Shown here: in pieces, positions 34,272 through 42,970 of the stretch
How positions within the stretch are numbered: position 1 is the first letter of the stretch
How the letters are laid out: each line of letters starts with the position of its first letter
Assembly: GCA_963843755.1 (NCBI GenBank)
Contig: CAWJLS010000007.1
Span: 62,001-126,000, forward strand
Direction of reading: 5' to 3'
Source: CAWJLS01 sp963843755
Lineage (GTDB): Bacteria > Acidobacteriota > Thermoanaerobaculia > Multivoradales > DATKCC01
DNA: 64,000 nt
Position numbers and translations under genes: made by a program
Notes under the pieces: model-generated
The model's database searches: none
What the model was told of the DNA's origin: nothing
What the model saw: only the letters and a program-made list of their open reading frames with translations

Positions 34272-35384
34272 TCACTTTGTTGGTGGTTTCTGAGCTTGTC
34301 TTGCGCGTTCTAGGTAGTCCTTGTAGTCTTTGCGAGTCAGAATGCGCGTCAATACGACTTTACCGTTTACCGACTCGACCTTGAGCATGCTCGTCGTCGA
34401 GTTTAGGATGTAAGAGGGCCTTCCGGTTATCTTCGCCCCTTCGCGGTCTTTCGCGCTCGCTGAACCGCCCAGGAGCGTCAAGGATTTTCCGTCGATCTTT
34501 ACTGGACCACTACCAGGGTGAGAATGCATGGTGCCTGCCAACTCCTTCCCGCTTATTGTAACAATGTCACCGCCTTCCGTTCTGCCCAGTTGCAAATTAA
34601 CTGAGTTGAGTCTGTGGTCCGTCACTAGGCCACCGTCGATGTCGTAGTCACCATTGCCCAGATTGGCGAAAACAGCACCAACCTCCTGTCTCTCCTGCAG
34701 TGGACGGTCCAGCCCGGTCCGCTCTAGGATCGCAGCAACTGCGGCAAGGATATCCGGATCTTCGAGGATCGCACGATCCTGTTTGGTGCGGCGGTCCTTC
34801 TTTCCGTTCGGATCAACTCGCAGCATCGGGTTCGCGCTGGCGTAGGCGTAGCGGTTCCAGCTCTGAGGCTGTGTGGCTTCGTGGGAGTTCGCCGGATCCA
34901 CACTCGCAAACCTCCCCAACTGTGGACTACAGAACCGCGCGTGCATGTAGTCCAGGTCACCCTCCGACCCGCCCAGATCCAGCTCATCCCGCTCATGCCC
35001 AGTAAACTTCAACCGTAGCTCGTCTTGGTTCGCGGCCGTCAGCTCCTCCCCGTAGGGCGCGAGCACATGCCGCGCCACGACCTGCTGCCCCGAGTCGGTG
35101 ACCAGCCGGGGGCTGCCGAGGTGATCGAGGTGGTAGTGGCGCTCGCTCGTGGCGGGGTTCCCGGTGTTGCTGATGGAGGCCAGCAGCCCGCTCCCCCGGT
35201 ACACATAGTCCTCGACCCAGTTCCAGCCGGTGGAGAGGTGCTCGAGGTCGCGCAGCACCTGGTTGTCGGGGCCGCGGAGGGTCCAGAGCTCGCGGCCGGG
35301 GCTGAGGGTGGCGAGGCGCTCGCCGTCGGCGGTGTAGAGGTATTGACGGGTGACGGTGCCGGCGGCGTTGGTGGCGCGGGTCAT
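34272..35384 (-). CDS. Orphan RHS C-terminal cassette 2 with JAMM/DUF4329-like tip
   Basis: A 370-aa frame starting inside the RHS core (MTRATNAAGTVTRQYLYTADG) and ending in a unique tip of about 180 aa after FCSPQLGRFASVDPANS. The tip shows GTMHSHPGSG with HSHP at 287-290 and SAKD about 20 residues later, reminiscent of the HxHP...SxxD metal-binding pattern of JAMM/JAB and DUF4329 domains found in RHS proteins. The core homology upstream continues to 35476 and then breaks into an IS66 fragment, so the cassette has no proper start and is probably silent. Confidence 0.65.
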   Translation of the reverse strand: MTRATNAAGTVTRQYLYTADGERLATLSPGRELWTLRGPDNQVLRDLEHLSTGWNWVEDYVYRGSGLLASISNTGNPATSERHYHLDHLGSPRLVTDSGQQVVARHVLAPYGEELTAANQDELRLKFTGHERDELDLGGSEGDLDYMHARFCSPQLGRFASVDPANSHEATQPQSWNRYAYASANPMLRVDPNGKKDRRTKQDRAILEDPDILAAVAAILERTGLDRPLQERQEVGAVFANLGNGDYDIDGGLVTDHRLNSVNLQLGRTEGGDIVTISGKELAGTMHSHPGSGPVKIDGKSLTLLGGSASAKDREGAKITGRPSYILNSTTSMLKVESVNGKVVLTRILTRKDYKDYLERARQAQKPPTK

Positions 35385-35476
35385 CTTGTTGAAGGGGTCG
35401 TAGGTGTAGTACCAGGCGGTCGAGGAGGTGGGGTTTCCGGCTCCGTCCCATTGGGGCTGTGAGGTGAGGTTGCCGG
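34913..35476 (-). repeat. RHS core, copy 2
   Basis: Nearly identical to 36784-37338 of the full-length RHS gene, ending abruptly at 35476 where IS66-like sequence begins. Corresponding to the last ~185 residues before the tip. Confidence 0.8.
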
Positions 35477-35479
35477 AAG

Positions 35480-35600
35480 CTCCCGTACCGCGTGGAGGCC
35501 ATACTCAGCGCCAGGCTTGCGACCCGGACGGCGAGGCTTCGCCTTGGGAGCGCCCTTGGAGAACGGCGCCGCTTGGCGCTTGCCGCGCCGCCGCCAACCT
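35480..35600 (-). pseudogene. IS66-family transposase fragment
   Basis: Minus-strand translation over these bases gives RRRGKRQAAPFSKG, KAKPRRPGRKPGAEYG, the basic N-terminal stretch typical of IS66 transposases (GKRQAAPFSKG...PGRKPG). Only about 40 codons remain. It sits exactly at the upstream break of the orphan RHS cassette 2, so transposition or recombination with IS66 probably created the truncation. Confidence 0.65.
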
Positions 35601-35652
35601 CTCCCGACATCTGATGGCCGGTAAACAGATAGCGGCTGAGGAAACCCTCTCT

Positions 35653-36195
35653 TCATCTGTTGTGGCGTCCGACTCCACGTGAATCTCCGACTAGCATCGA
35701 AATGAGCCTGTAGATCCACCGAATTGGGTGGATGATGGGTAGCCACACCCTGTATCGAATCTTCAAGTATTCGGAGAGGAGCGCCCTGCCGATCGTGGAC
35801 GCTTCTTGCTCGTTCGTCGGAGCTGTCGGATACCTCCTCGCGTAAACGTGGTGACCTAGTTCGTGACAGAAGACCCGGCCGACGATCTCGTACCGGATTA
35901 TGGGCACATGAACTATCCACCACGGCCAAGGATCAAGAATCGTATCGAGAAAAAGCTCAATCCTTGCTGAGTTGTCCTGGTGCACTCTGTAGTAAATGCC
36001 GGATGCCAGATGCGCTGCATCCCCACTGGCGAGCGTGCGTTGCCTTTCTCGACGACTCAAACTGAAGGAGTCACGCAAGAGGACCAGGCCTACGCCGCAG
36101 GTCACTCGCCCTGGAAGCGTCTGCGCGATACGCTCGACATGGCGAGCATAGTGGAGCTTGGGTTCAAACTTCTTGTAGTGCTGGCGAATTTCCAT
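35653..36195 (-). CDS. HELGHH zincin-like protein downstream of full-length RHS
   Basis: A 180-aa protein without signal peptide. FCHELGHHVYARRY has the HExxH zinc motif (His111, Glu112, His115) with Glu130/131 downstream as possible third ligand (TNEQEAS). A hydrophobic stretch PWWIVHVPIIRY precedes it. It starts 14 nt after the RHS stop, so it is co-transcribed and is either the RHS cargo, its processing peptidase or, by position, an unusual immunity gene. The ribosome-binding site is weak. Low GC relative to flanks. Confidence 0.6.
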   Translation of the reverse strand: MEIRQHYKKFEPKLHYARHVERIAQTLPGRVTCGVGLVLLRDSFSLSRRERQRTLASGDAAHLASGIYYRVHQDNSARIELFLDTILDPWPWWIVHVPIIRYEIVGRVFCHELGHHVYARRYPTAPTNEQEASTIGRALLSEYLKIRYRVWLPIIHPIRWIYRLISMLVGDSRGVGRHNR

Positions 36196-36209
36196 AGGCG
36201 CAAGGACAG

Positions 36210-39200
36210 CTACTTCTTTGTGAAGCCACCAAGAATCTCACCTAGGATCTCCCAGATCTTGTGGCGCTTGCCTTGCTTTCCTGCTTCTACAAGACCTTCA
36301 CCCGGCGGTGGCTGCTTGGGGTCGTCGCGATCAGCCGCTCTCCTGTCGGGGGCGGGTGTGGTTCTTGGCTTGGCTCCGGGAATCGCTGTGGGAGCAGGCC
36401 TACCTCTTCCGGGAGCAGTCGTGTTGGAATGGACAATTAGAGTTGTGACACCCTTGACGGCGACCGTAGTTGCTGTAAGCGTTAGCTTCTTTCGAGCTCT
36501 TCCAACGCCTTGATCGAAGTCAGCGAGGGAGCCAGCGACCGCGGAACCTAGGGAACTTGCGGTTGCTCGGTACTCTGGGTCTGTCTGCATTTTGTAAAGA
36601 TGAGCCGCAGTCGCGACCGTGGCTACGATCACCACTCCGCCTACGACTAATGTGGCGGTGACAGGCTCTCGCCCGTCTAGATCGACGAATCTCGTCGGGC
36701 TAGCCCAAGCATAGGAATAGCGGTTGATGTCTTGCGGCGAGTCAGAAGCGGTACTTCCATTTCGCTGGTCGACGCTGAGGAACCGTGCCAACTGCGGACT
36801 ACAGAACCGGGCATGCATGTAGTCCAGGTCGCCCTCCTGCCCGCCAAGATCCAGCTCATCCCGCTCATGCCCAGTAAACTTCAACCGTAGCTCGTCTTGG
36901 TTCGCGGCCGTCAGCTCCTCCCCGTAGGGCGCGAGCACGTGCCGCGCCACGACCTGCTGCCCTGAGTCGGTCACCAGCCGCGGGCTGCCTAGGTGGTCGA
37001 GGTGGTAGTGGCGCTCCCCTGTGGTGTCGACTGACGCTAGCAGCCCGCTCCCCCGGTACACATAGTCCTCGACCCAGTTCCAGCCGGTGGAGAGGTGCTC
37101 GAGGTCGCGCAGCACCTGGTTGCCGGGGCCGCGGAGGGTCCAGAGCTCGCGGCCGGGGCTGAGGGTGGCGAGGCGCTCGCCGTCGGCGGTGTAGAGGTAT
37201 TGACGGGTGACGGTGCCGGCGGCGTTGGTGGCGCGGGTCATCTTGTTGAAGGCGTCGTAGGTGTAGTACCAGGCGGTCGAGGAGGTGGGGTTTCCGGCTG
37301 CGTCCCATTGGGGCTGTGAGGTGAGGTTGCCGGCCGGGTCGTAGGTGAACGGGCTCCGGAGGCGGTTGGTGGCCGGGGCGGTTGCGAGGGTACGGGGGTG
37401 GGGGCCGGTGACGGCGGTGAGGTTGCCGTAGGGGTCGTAGGAGTAGGCGCGTGTGTCGGCTTGTCCGGCGGGTCCGTAAGGGTAGTAGACGGTGGCGGAG
37501 GCCAGGCGGTTGAAGACGTTGTCGTAGCGGAAGACGTCCTGCTGGTCGACGAGCGTCGTGCCGGTGTTGTTTTTGTCGACGGTGGTCCGCGTGACCAGGT
37601 TGCCGGTTCCGTCGTAGGAGTAGCCGGCGCTCCACAGGGTGCCCGCGCCGGCGCTTGTGCCCGTGCGGACCTCGACGCCGGCCGGCCGTGGCAGCCCGGT
37701 CGGGTCTTCGGCCAGGACGTCGCGGACGCCGTTGCCGTGGAGGATCTCGGCGATGGTCACGTTCGGATGATAGCTGATGCTTGCGTACTGGTTCGGATCG
37801 CCGGGGGTGCCGACGCCGGTCAGGAGGCCGTCGGTGTAGGAGTTGCGGACCGTTCGGGCCGGTGGAGTGGTCCCGCAGGCGCCCGCGGCGCAGTCGGGGT
37901 AGGTGATGTCCGCAAGGTCGCCCAGGGTGTCGTAGGAGAAGTCGCTCGCGAAGCGCATGCGGGGGACGTCGCCGTCGCCGCCGGTGGTGACCAGTCTCCG
38001 GGAGAGGCGGCCGCCGATGCCGCCGTAGTGGTTGGTGACGGTGGCGACGACGTCGAGGCCGCCCAGGTCGTTGTGGCGCTTGCTCTGGTAGAGCTTGCCG
38101 TTGCCGTCGGCGATGGTGTGGCTCGTGCCGTAGAGGTTCTTGTAGAAAAGCTCCTTGAGCAGGCGGTGATTGCCTGTGGCGCTTCGCACCTGGGTCAGCC
38201 GCTCGGCGGCGTCGTAGGTGTACGTGAGCCCGAAGGGTTCGCCACCCGCGCGGCTGTAGGTTCGTTTGCCGGCGTTGCCGCGGGCGTCGAAGTGGCTGTA
38301 CTCGATGCAGCCGCCGTCGAGCTCGGGGTGGCACTCTTTGGTCAGGAGCCCCGCTTCGTCGTAGTCGAAGGTACGGATCTGGGTCCCTCCGCCCTGGTCG
38401 ACCCTGACCAGGCGACCGCCCTCGTCGTACGAGTAGTTCGTTCGGAGCACCAGGCTCGAGGGTTGGGTCGACGGGGCGTCGAGATTCTCGACGCTGAGCA
38501 GGCGCCCTTGTTGATCGTAGTAGAGCCTGCTGCGGAGGTAGGTCGGTCCGTTCGGCGTTTCCGCGTCGTGGAGGATCCGGACCGTCTTGAAGATGCCCTC
38601 GTAGAAGTAGCTCGTTCGAGAGAGGTTCGTCGCGGCGAGCCCGTCGTCCGGGTTGCGGACGATGGTGGGCCTGCCGAAGATGTCGTAGTCGGTCTCTGTG
38701 TTGTGGATGGCCGCGCCGGGGCTTGCGTCGTGCAGGGTCGAGACCTTCTTGACCTGGCCCATGGGGGTGTAGGAGGTGAATCGGCGGTTCTTCCGGTCGG
38801 CCGGGGGCCCGGGCAGCGAGGTGCGCTCCTTGCTGACGCGGCCGAGGCCGTCGAAGAAGATTTCGGAGGTGGTGTCGCCGCGGGTGACGGTGACCTTCGC
38901 GCGGGTGCCGGCGTCGGCGTTCGCCTCCAGGTAGGTGTAGCTGGTGGGCGCTTCGGCGAGGGCGCCCTGTTGGGCGATGCCGGTGAGGCGGCCGAGCCCG
39001 TCGAAGCTGTACCTCGTTTCGAGTCCCGAGGCGTCTCGGCTGGCCGACGGAAGGCCGGTGTTCTGGTCGATGTCGGCGTCGACGGTGCGGAGGAGGGTGG
39101 CGCCGTTGTCGGTGTACTCGCTCGTCGACAGCGTTCCGTAGTGAAAGGTGTTCTGGACGAGGTAGTCGTCGGTTCCGGTGTCGCCGCCCGAGTAGGTTTC

Positions 39201-41327
39201 GGTCTGGACGTTGCCTTGAGCGTCTGGCGTGAAGTCGGCGATCAGGTTGCCGGCGGCCCGCTGGGTCGTTCTCCGGTCGAGGAAGCCGGTGGTGGGGTCG
39301 AAGCTGTAGGTCTCGGTGCTCGTTCCGCTCGGTTCGGTGACTCTCATCTCATCGAACAGGCCGAGAAGCCAGGTCGTCGCACCGATTGACGGCTGGTAGT
39401 CGACGAAGGTGGTGTGTGTGACGCTCCCGGGGCTGTTGGAGCTCGTGACGGTGGTGCGGTAGTGGCTGTAGCCGTCGAAATCGCTCCGGTCGGTCTCCAC
39501 GTAGTAGTCCGCCGGCGTGTCGTAGAAGTGCGTGGCGTCAGACTTGACCCGCCAGTTGGCGGTTTCGCACTCGGGACTGGTCGTGAAGTCGTTGTCGCAG
39601 TAGTAGATCTGTCCCGCTTCGTGCTCCAGGTAGGTGTCGCGGAGCCCGTGGACGTCGCTGGGCAGGACGAAGCGCTGCGCGCCAGCGATGTCCGGGTTGG
39701 CGTCGTAGCACGAGGTCGGGATCTCGAGGTAGGCGTCGTCCATCGACCACTCCGGGTAGCCGTCCGTGGGGGCGGGGTAGCTCGGACAGTCGAAGACCAT
39801 GGTCGAGCGGTAGCGCTGCCCGTTTCGTGGGTCGGGCTTCAGATGATCGATCGGGAGGCCGTACTGTCTGCTCTCGTAGGGCAGCAGGTTGTGTGCGTCG
39901 TCCGAGGCGACCGAGAAGAAGTGGCGCGTCAATCGATAGTGGCCCTGGTCGGCCTTCTCGTAGACGTTGGTGAAGGTCGTGCGGGGGAGGATGCAGGTCC
40001 CCGCCGGAAAGGTGACGCGATGTGGCGAGGCGCTCACTCCTCCACTGACGTAGTGCCGCTCGGAGGCGGGGTTGACCTGGTCGTACAGAGTGTGCGTGGT
40101 TCTCGCCGTGATCCCCCATTGAACGAGGTATTTCTGCTCTTCGTAGCCCTCCTTAATCGGCGGAGTTTCGCAGATGGAGATCGGGTATTGGTAGCTGCCG
40201 TACTCGTAGGTGATGTCGCCGCCGGTGGGCAGGGTGATTTTGTTCAGCCTCCCGTCGTAGTGGCTGCAGACCTGCGACGCGTAGCCGTCGTCGGTGACGT
40301 AGGAGAAGGTATAGCGGCCGGCGGGCTGGCCGTCGTTCGGCGTCGTGTCGGGGAGGTCGATCTCCATCAGTTGGTTGAGCGTCTCGGTCCTGTTTTCGCC
40401 GGTTTGAGCTCCGATATCGTGGGGGCAGGCGGGCAGGACCGGGTCGCTAGGCGCTGTGTAGAACTCATAGGTCGCGGTGCCGCCACCGAACGCCGCGAGA
40501 TCGACGGAGGTCACCGTGCCGTTCGCGTCGAAGTGGACAGTGTGGGTGCGGTCCGCCGAATCGGTGATGATCCAGGAGCTGGCGGTATACATCACCTCGA
40601 CGTAGTTCCCGAAGGGGTCCTGCATCCGGTGGAGCCGCCAGCCGCGGGCGTCGTTGGTGGGCTCGAAGGCCAGGACCACGCCGTCCGGCCGGTCGATCGC
40701 CACGCACTGGCCCGAGATGCCCTGGCAGGCCGGGGTCGAGCCGGAGTCGGTCACGCGCAGCCGCAGGTTCGAGCCGTCGCGGGCGTAGACCGGGGACTCC
40801 CCGCCGGTTGCCCCGGACGGAGGAAACCTGTGCTCGGCGCCGCCGGCGTCGATGAAGTCCCAACCGTACCCCGGCTTGAGAGAGCTTTGCTGGTCGTAGA
40901 GCTCTCCGAGGGTGAGGCGCCAGCTCGTGCCGACGTTCGAGTCCTGGTTGGGGATTCCTCGCAGGCAACCGTCAGGAGCCGACCCGGGATTGGTGAGGAC
41001 GAGGCTGTCGAGGCTGCCGTCGCTCACCCCGTCGAGCGGCGGGCAGTCGACGATGTAGTCCCAGATCTGCGAGTTGTAGGCGAGGGTGAACCCGTAGTCG
41101 AAGCCGCCTCCGAGCGGGTACCGTTGCCCGATCGGGATCGTCACCACGAGGTTGCCGTTGAACAGGTTGACGTTGTCGATGCCGTTGAAGTCGTAGACCT
41201 GACCTGCCTGGAACCCGCGGCTCAAGATGGCGTGCGGCTCGGCGGCCCGGAGGGTGCCGGCGGCGAAAAGCGTTCCCACGATCAGGCTGAGGAGGATCGT
41301 GGTGATCGAAGTCCGTGGTCTGTTCAT
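36210..41327 (-). CDS. Full-length secreted RHS/YD-repeat protein
   Basis: A 1705-aa protein. Residues 1-28 form a Sec signal peptide (ITTILLSLIVGTLFAAGTLRA). An N-terminal domain opens with FNGIDNVNLFNGNLVVTIPIG. YD/RHS repeats run from about residue 600 to 1500 (YSFDGLGRLTGIAQ, YSYDEGGRLVRVDQ, FDYDEAGLLTKECH, YTYDAAERLTQVR), forming the barrel that encloses cargo. The core end reads GHERDELDLGG, GDLDYMHARFCSPQLARF. The unique tip (about 160 aa) has a hydrophobic helix (TATLVVGGVVIVATVATAAH), a Pro-rich linker and a basic end; no enzyme motif seen. GGGGAG lies 7 nt before the ATG. Sec export rather than T6SS VgrG/PAAR linkage is suggested, as no T6SS gene is near. Confidence 0.85.
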   Translation of the reverse strand: MNRPRTSITTILLSLIVGTLFAAGTLRAAEPHAILSRGFQAGQVYDFNGIDNVNLFNGNLVVTIPIGQRYPLGGGFDYGFTLAYNSQIWDYIVDCPPLDGVSDGSLDSLVLTNPGSAPDGCLRGIPNQDSNVGTSWRLTLGELYDQQSSLKPGYGWDFIDAGGAEHRFPPSGATGGESPVYARDGSNLRLRVTDSGSTPACQGISGQCVAIDRPDGVVLAFEPTNDARGWRLHRMQDPFGNYVEVMYTASSWIITDSADRTHTVHFDANGTVTSVDLAAFGGGTATYEFYTAPSDPVLPACPHDIGAQTGENRTETLNQLMEIDLPDTTPNDGQPAGRYTFSYVTDDGYASQVCSHYDGRLNKITLPTGGDITYEYGSYQYPISICETPPIKEGYEEQKYLVQWGITARTTHTLYDQVNPASERHYVSGGVSASPHRVTFPAGTCILPRTTFTNVYEKADQGHYRLTRHFFSVASDDAHNLLPYESRQYGLPIDHLKPDPRNGQRYRSTMVFDCPSYPAPTDGYPEWSMDDAYLEIPTSCYDANPDIAGAQRFVLPSDVHGLRDTYLEHEAGQIYYCDNDFTTSPECETANWRVKSDATHFYDTPADYYVETDRSDFDGYSHYRTTVTSSNSPGSVTHTTFVDYQPSIGATTWLLGLFDEMRVTEPSGTSTETYSFDPTTGFLDRRTTQRAAGNLIADFTPDAQGNVQTETYSGGDTGTDDYLVQNTFHYGTLSTSEYTDNGATLLRTVDADIDQNTGLPSASRDASGLETRYSFDGLGRLTGIAQQGALAEAPTSYTYLEANADAGTRAKVTVTRGDTTSEIFFDGLGRVSKERTSLPGPPADRKNRRFTSYTPMGQVKKVSTLHDASPGAAIHNTETDYDIFGRPTIVRNPDDGLAATNLSRTSYFYEGIFKTVRILHDAETPNGPTYLRSRLYYDQQGRLLSVENLDAPSTQPSSLVLRTNYSYDEGGRLVRVDQGGGTQIRTFDYDEAGLLTKECHPELDGGCIEYSHFDARGNAGKRTYSRAGGEPFGLTYTYDAAERLTQVRSATGNHRLLKELFYKNLYGTSHTIADGNGKLYQSKRHNDLGGLDVVATVTNHYGGIGGRLSRRLVTTGGDGDVPRMRFASDFSYDTLGDLADITYPDCAAGACGTTPPARTVRNSYTDGLLTGVGTPGDPNQYASISYHPNVTIAEILHGNGVRDVLAEDPTGLPRPAGVEVRTGTSAGAGTLWSAGYSYDGTGNLVTRTTVDKNNTGTTLVDQQDVFRYDNVFNRLASATVYYPYGPAGQADTRAYSYDPYGNLTAVTGPHPRTLATAPATNRLRSPFTYDPAGNLTSQPQWDAAGNPTSSTAWYYTYDAFNKMTRATNAAGTVTRQYLYTADGERLATLSPGRELWTLRGPGNQVLRDLEHLSTGWNWVEDYVYRGSGLLASVDTTGERHYHLDHLGSPRLVTDSGQQVVARHVLAPYGEELTAANQDELRLKFTGHERDELDLGGQEGDLDYMHARFCSPQLARFLSVDQRNGSTASDSPQDINRYSYAWASPTRFVDLDGREPVTATLVVGGVVIVATVATAAHLYKMQTDPEYRATASSLGSAVAGSLADFDQGVGRARKKLTLTATTVAVKGVTTLIVHSNTTAPGRGRPAPTAIPGAKPRTTPAPDRRAADRDDPKQPPPGEGLVEAGKQGKRHKIWEILGEILGGFTKK
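36784..39110 (-). repeat. RHS core, copy 3 (donor part of the full-length gene)
   Basis: Segments of this interval recur at 29262-30690 and 34913-35476, and a 31-nt piece recurs at 24959-24989. Only the tips beyond the core differ. Confidence 0.8.
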
Positions 41328-41442
41328 CGCATGACTCCCCGCGTCCAGGTTCGATGGAGCCGGGCCCGCCTTCGGTTCGACGGGACCCGGTGACGATCGG
41401 GCGAAGCCGGCTGGGCTTGGGCCGCGTGATCTGCGATTCAGG

Positions 41443-41485
41443 CTAGTTTGAGCGAGCGGGAAGGGCTATCAGAAGATTGCTGACC
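41443..41485 (-). promoter_or_regulatory. Shared upstream motif, copy 2 (RHS gene)
   Basis: 41465-41485 matches the site at 23739-23759 at 18 of 21 positions, with CTAG 18 nt to the left (41443-41446) as in the first copy. It is 138 nt upstream of the RHS start codon, inside the 250-nt gap between the RHS gene and the nucleotidyltransferase gene. Confidence 0.45.
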
Positions 41486-41576
41486 AATCGAGGGGCGGCT
41501 GCAAGACGCCTCCCCACCACCCCGGAGGGCGCTCCGCGAGCAGTGGGCTCGTGATAGCGGCGGAGCGTCGAGTCGC

Positions 41577-42278
41577 TCAGTCGGGAAACCTTGACGAGCT
41601 GGCCTGCCGGTACGCCTCCGGCGTGTCGACGTCGTGGAGGCAGCCGGGGTCGTCGACCCGGACTTCGAGGATCTCTTCCGGGTGGCGGTCGAGGAGTTGG
41701 CGCAGGCCGCCGGTGGCGGTGAGGTCGAGGGCGGCGACTTCCCGGAGGAGGCGGGGGGCGATGGCGAGGGGGTGGCCGCGCCGGGGTCGGGCGCCATCAC
41801 CGGAGACCGGCCCGGCGCCTGGGTCGGCCAGCGGGACGGCCACCGGGACGGCCAGGCCGGCGTCCTCCCGGTTCCGCTCCCGGAGGACGGCGCGGACGGT
41901 CGAGGAGCGCAGGCCGGGGAGGTCCGCCGGGGTGACCAGGAGCACCTGGCCGGCGGCGGTGAGGGCGTCGGCTCCGCCGAGGGCGGCGATCCCCGCGAGG
42001 ATCGAAGAGAGCATCCCGCGCTCGGGCGCCGGGTTGACGGCGACCGTGAAGTCGCGGCTGAGGGCCCAGTCGTGGAGGCGCCGGGCGTCGCGTGCGTCGC
42101 TCTGCTGGGCTCCCTTCTCGAGAGGTCCGATCACCAGGCAGACGCGCTGGGCACCCCCTTCGATCAGCGGCCGCACGGTGGCGCCGACGACGGTCTCTCC
42201 CCCTTCGACGGGAAGCAGGAGCTTGGGGCGTCCCATCCTGCGGGAGGCCCCGGCGGCGGGAACGACGGCGACCGGCAT
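41577..42278 (-). CDS. MobA/MocA-like nucleotidyltransferase
   Basis: A 233-aa NTP-transferase from the ATG at 42278. It opens with VAVVPAAGASRRMGRPKLLLP, the nucleotide-binding GxGxSxRMGxxK signature, followed by VNPAPERGMLSSILAGIAAL, VLLVTPADLPGLRSSTV (metal-binding Asp) and RGHPLAIAPRLL. This matches molybdenum-cofactor cytidylyl/guanylyltransferase-like proteins (MocA group). No molybdoenzyme is adjacent, so the substrate is open. It is divergent from the BlaI gene. An ATG at 42329 is in frame but gives a non-family leader. Confidence 0.8.
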   Translation of the reverse strand: MPVAVVPAAGASRRMGRPKLLLPVEGGETVVGATVRPLIEGGAQRVCLVIGPLEKGAQQSDARDARRLHDWALSRDFTVAVNPAPERGMLSSILAGIAALGGADALTAAGQVLLVTPADLPGLRSSTVRAVLRERNREDAGLAVPVAVPLADPGAGPVSGDGARPRRGHPLAIAPRLLREVAALDLTATGGLRQLLDRHPEEILEVRVDDPGCLHDVDTPEAYRQASSSRFPD

Positions 42279-42370
42279 CACCCCATTCTCGGTGCCCGGC
42301 GCCTCGCGGGCAACACCCCGTCGCCCCATCGCTATCGCTACGCGACTCTCGATCGGGCGCTACCAGGTGC

Positions 42371-42422
42371 TTGACAGCCGTCCTGGATGCCTGTGCAGTC
42401 GCCTTGTTGCTACTTAGGTAGC
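42371..42422. promoter_or_regulatory. Possible BlaI promoter/operator
   Basis: TTGACA at 42371-42376 is a good -35 hexamer, but the -10 region (TGCAGT at 17 nt) is poor. A dyad GCTAC-TTAG-GTAGC at 42409-42422 is a perfect 5-bp inverted repeat with a 4-nt spacer, the kind of site bound by BlaI/MecI dimers. It is 120 nt before the blaI-like start, suggesting autorepression. Confidence 0.4.
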
Positions 42423-42541
42423 GACTCGGCCACGACCGGAGCGATCCGCGCCGGCCGACGCGCAAAGGCCAGCGCGAATCAGCCGAAGCGAGCCGACCTT
42501 CAAGGTCATCGAACCGAACCCAGACTCCAGGACTTCGAGCC

Positions 42542-42970
42542 ATGAACCCCGATCCGACCGCAGCCGACCTGCCCGAGCTCTCCGCGACCGAGCTCGACGT
42601 GATGAAGATTCTCTGGAGCGAGGGCAGGCTGAGCGCCCGTGAGCTCCACGATCACCTCGGCCCGGAACGGAGCTGGGCGTACTCGACCACCCGCACGACT
42701 CTCGAGCGGATGGTGGACAAGGGGCTGCTGGAGAAGGCCGCGTTCCACGGCATCAACCTCTACGCCCCCAGCCTGGACAAGCCGACCGGCCTGGCCCGTC
42801 TCGTCCGCGACTTCGCCGAGCGGGTCCTTGAGATCGACGCGGCGCCGGTGGTCTCGCTGTTCGCCCGAAGCGAGGCCTTGTCGGCCGACGAGATCCGGGA
42901 GCTCGAACGGTTGCTGGACTTGACCGAAGGGGTGGACCCGTCGAAGGCGGACGGGGAGGGCTCTCGATGA
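42542..42970 (+). CDS. BlaI/MecI/CopY-family repressor
   Basis: A 142-aa winged-helix repressor: LSATELDVMKILWSEGRLSARELHDHL, RSWAYSTTRTTLERMVDKGLLEKA is the DNA-binding domain, and the C-terminal ~50 residues (LVRDFAERVLEIDAAPVVSLFARSEALSADEIRELERLL) the dimerisation helix region that is cleaved in BlaR1-regulated systems. It overlaps the following M56 gene by 4 nt (ATGA), the normal blaI-blaR order. Confidence 0.9.
   Translation: MNPDPTAADLPELSATELDVMKILWSEGRLSARELHDHLGPERSWAYSTTRTTLERMVDKGLLEKAAFHGINLYAPSLDKPTGLARLVRDFAERVLEIDAAPVVSLFARSEALSADEIRELERLLDLTEGVDPSKADGEGSR

Noticed and set aside
24942..41327. Interpretation of the array as a prophage or T6SS island
   Set aside because: No integrase, phage structural gene, VgrG, PAAR or Tss gene is present; the full RHS has its own Sec signal peptide.
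37398..41393. Two long plus-strand open frames (663 and 659 codons) opposite the RHS gene
   Set aside because: They are antisense shadows produced by high GC: Val/Gly/Asp-rich composition without domain patterns, while the minus strand encodes clear YD repeats.
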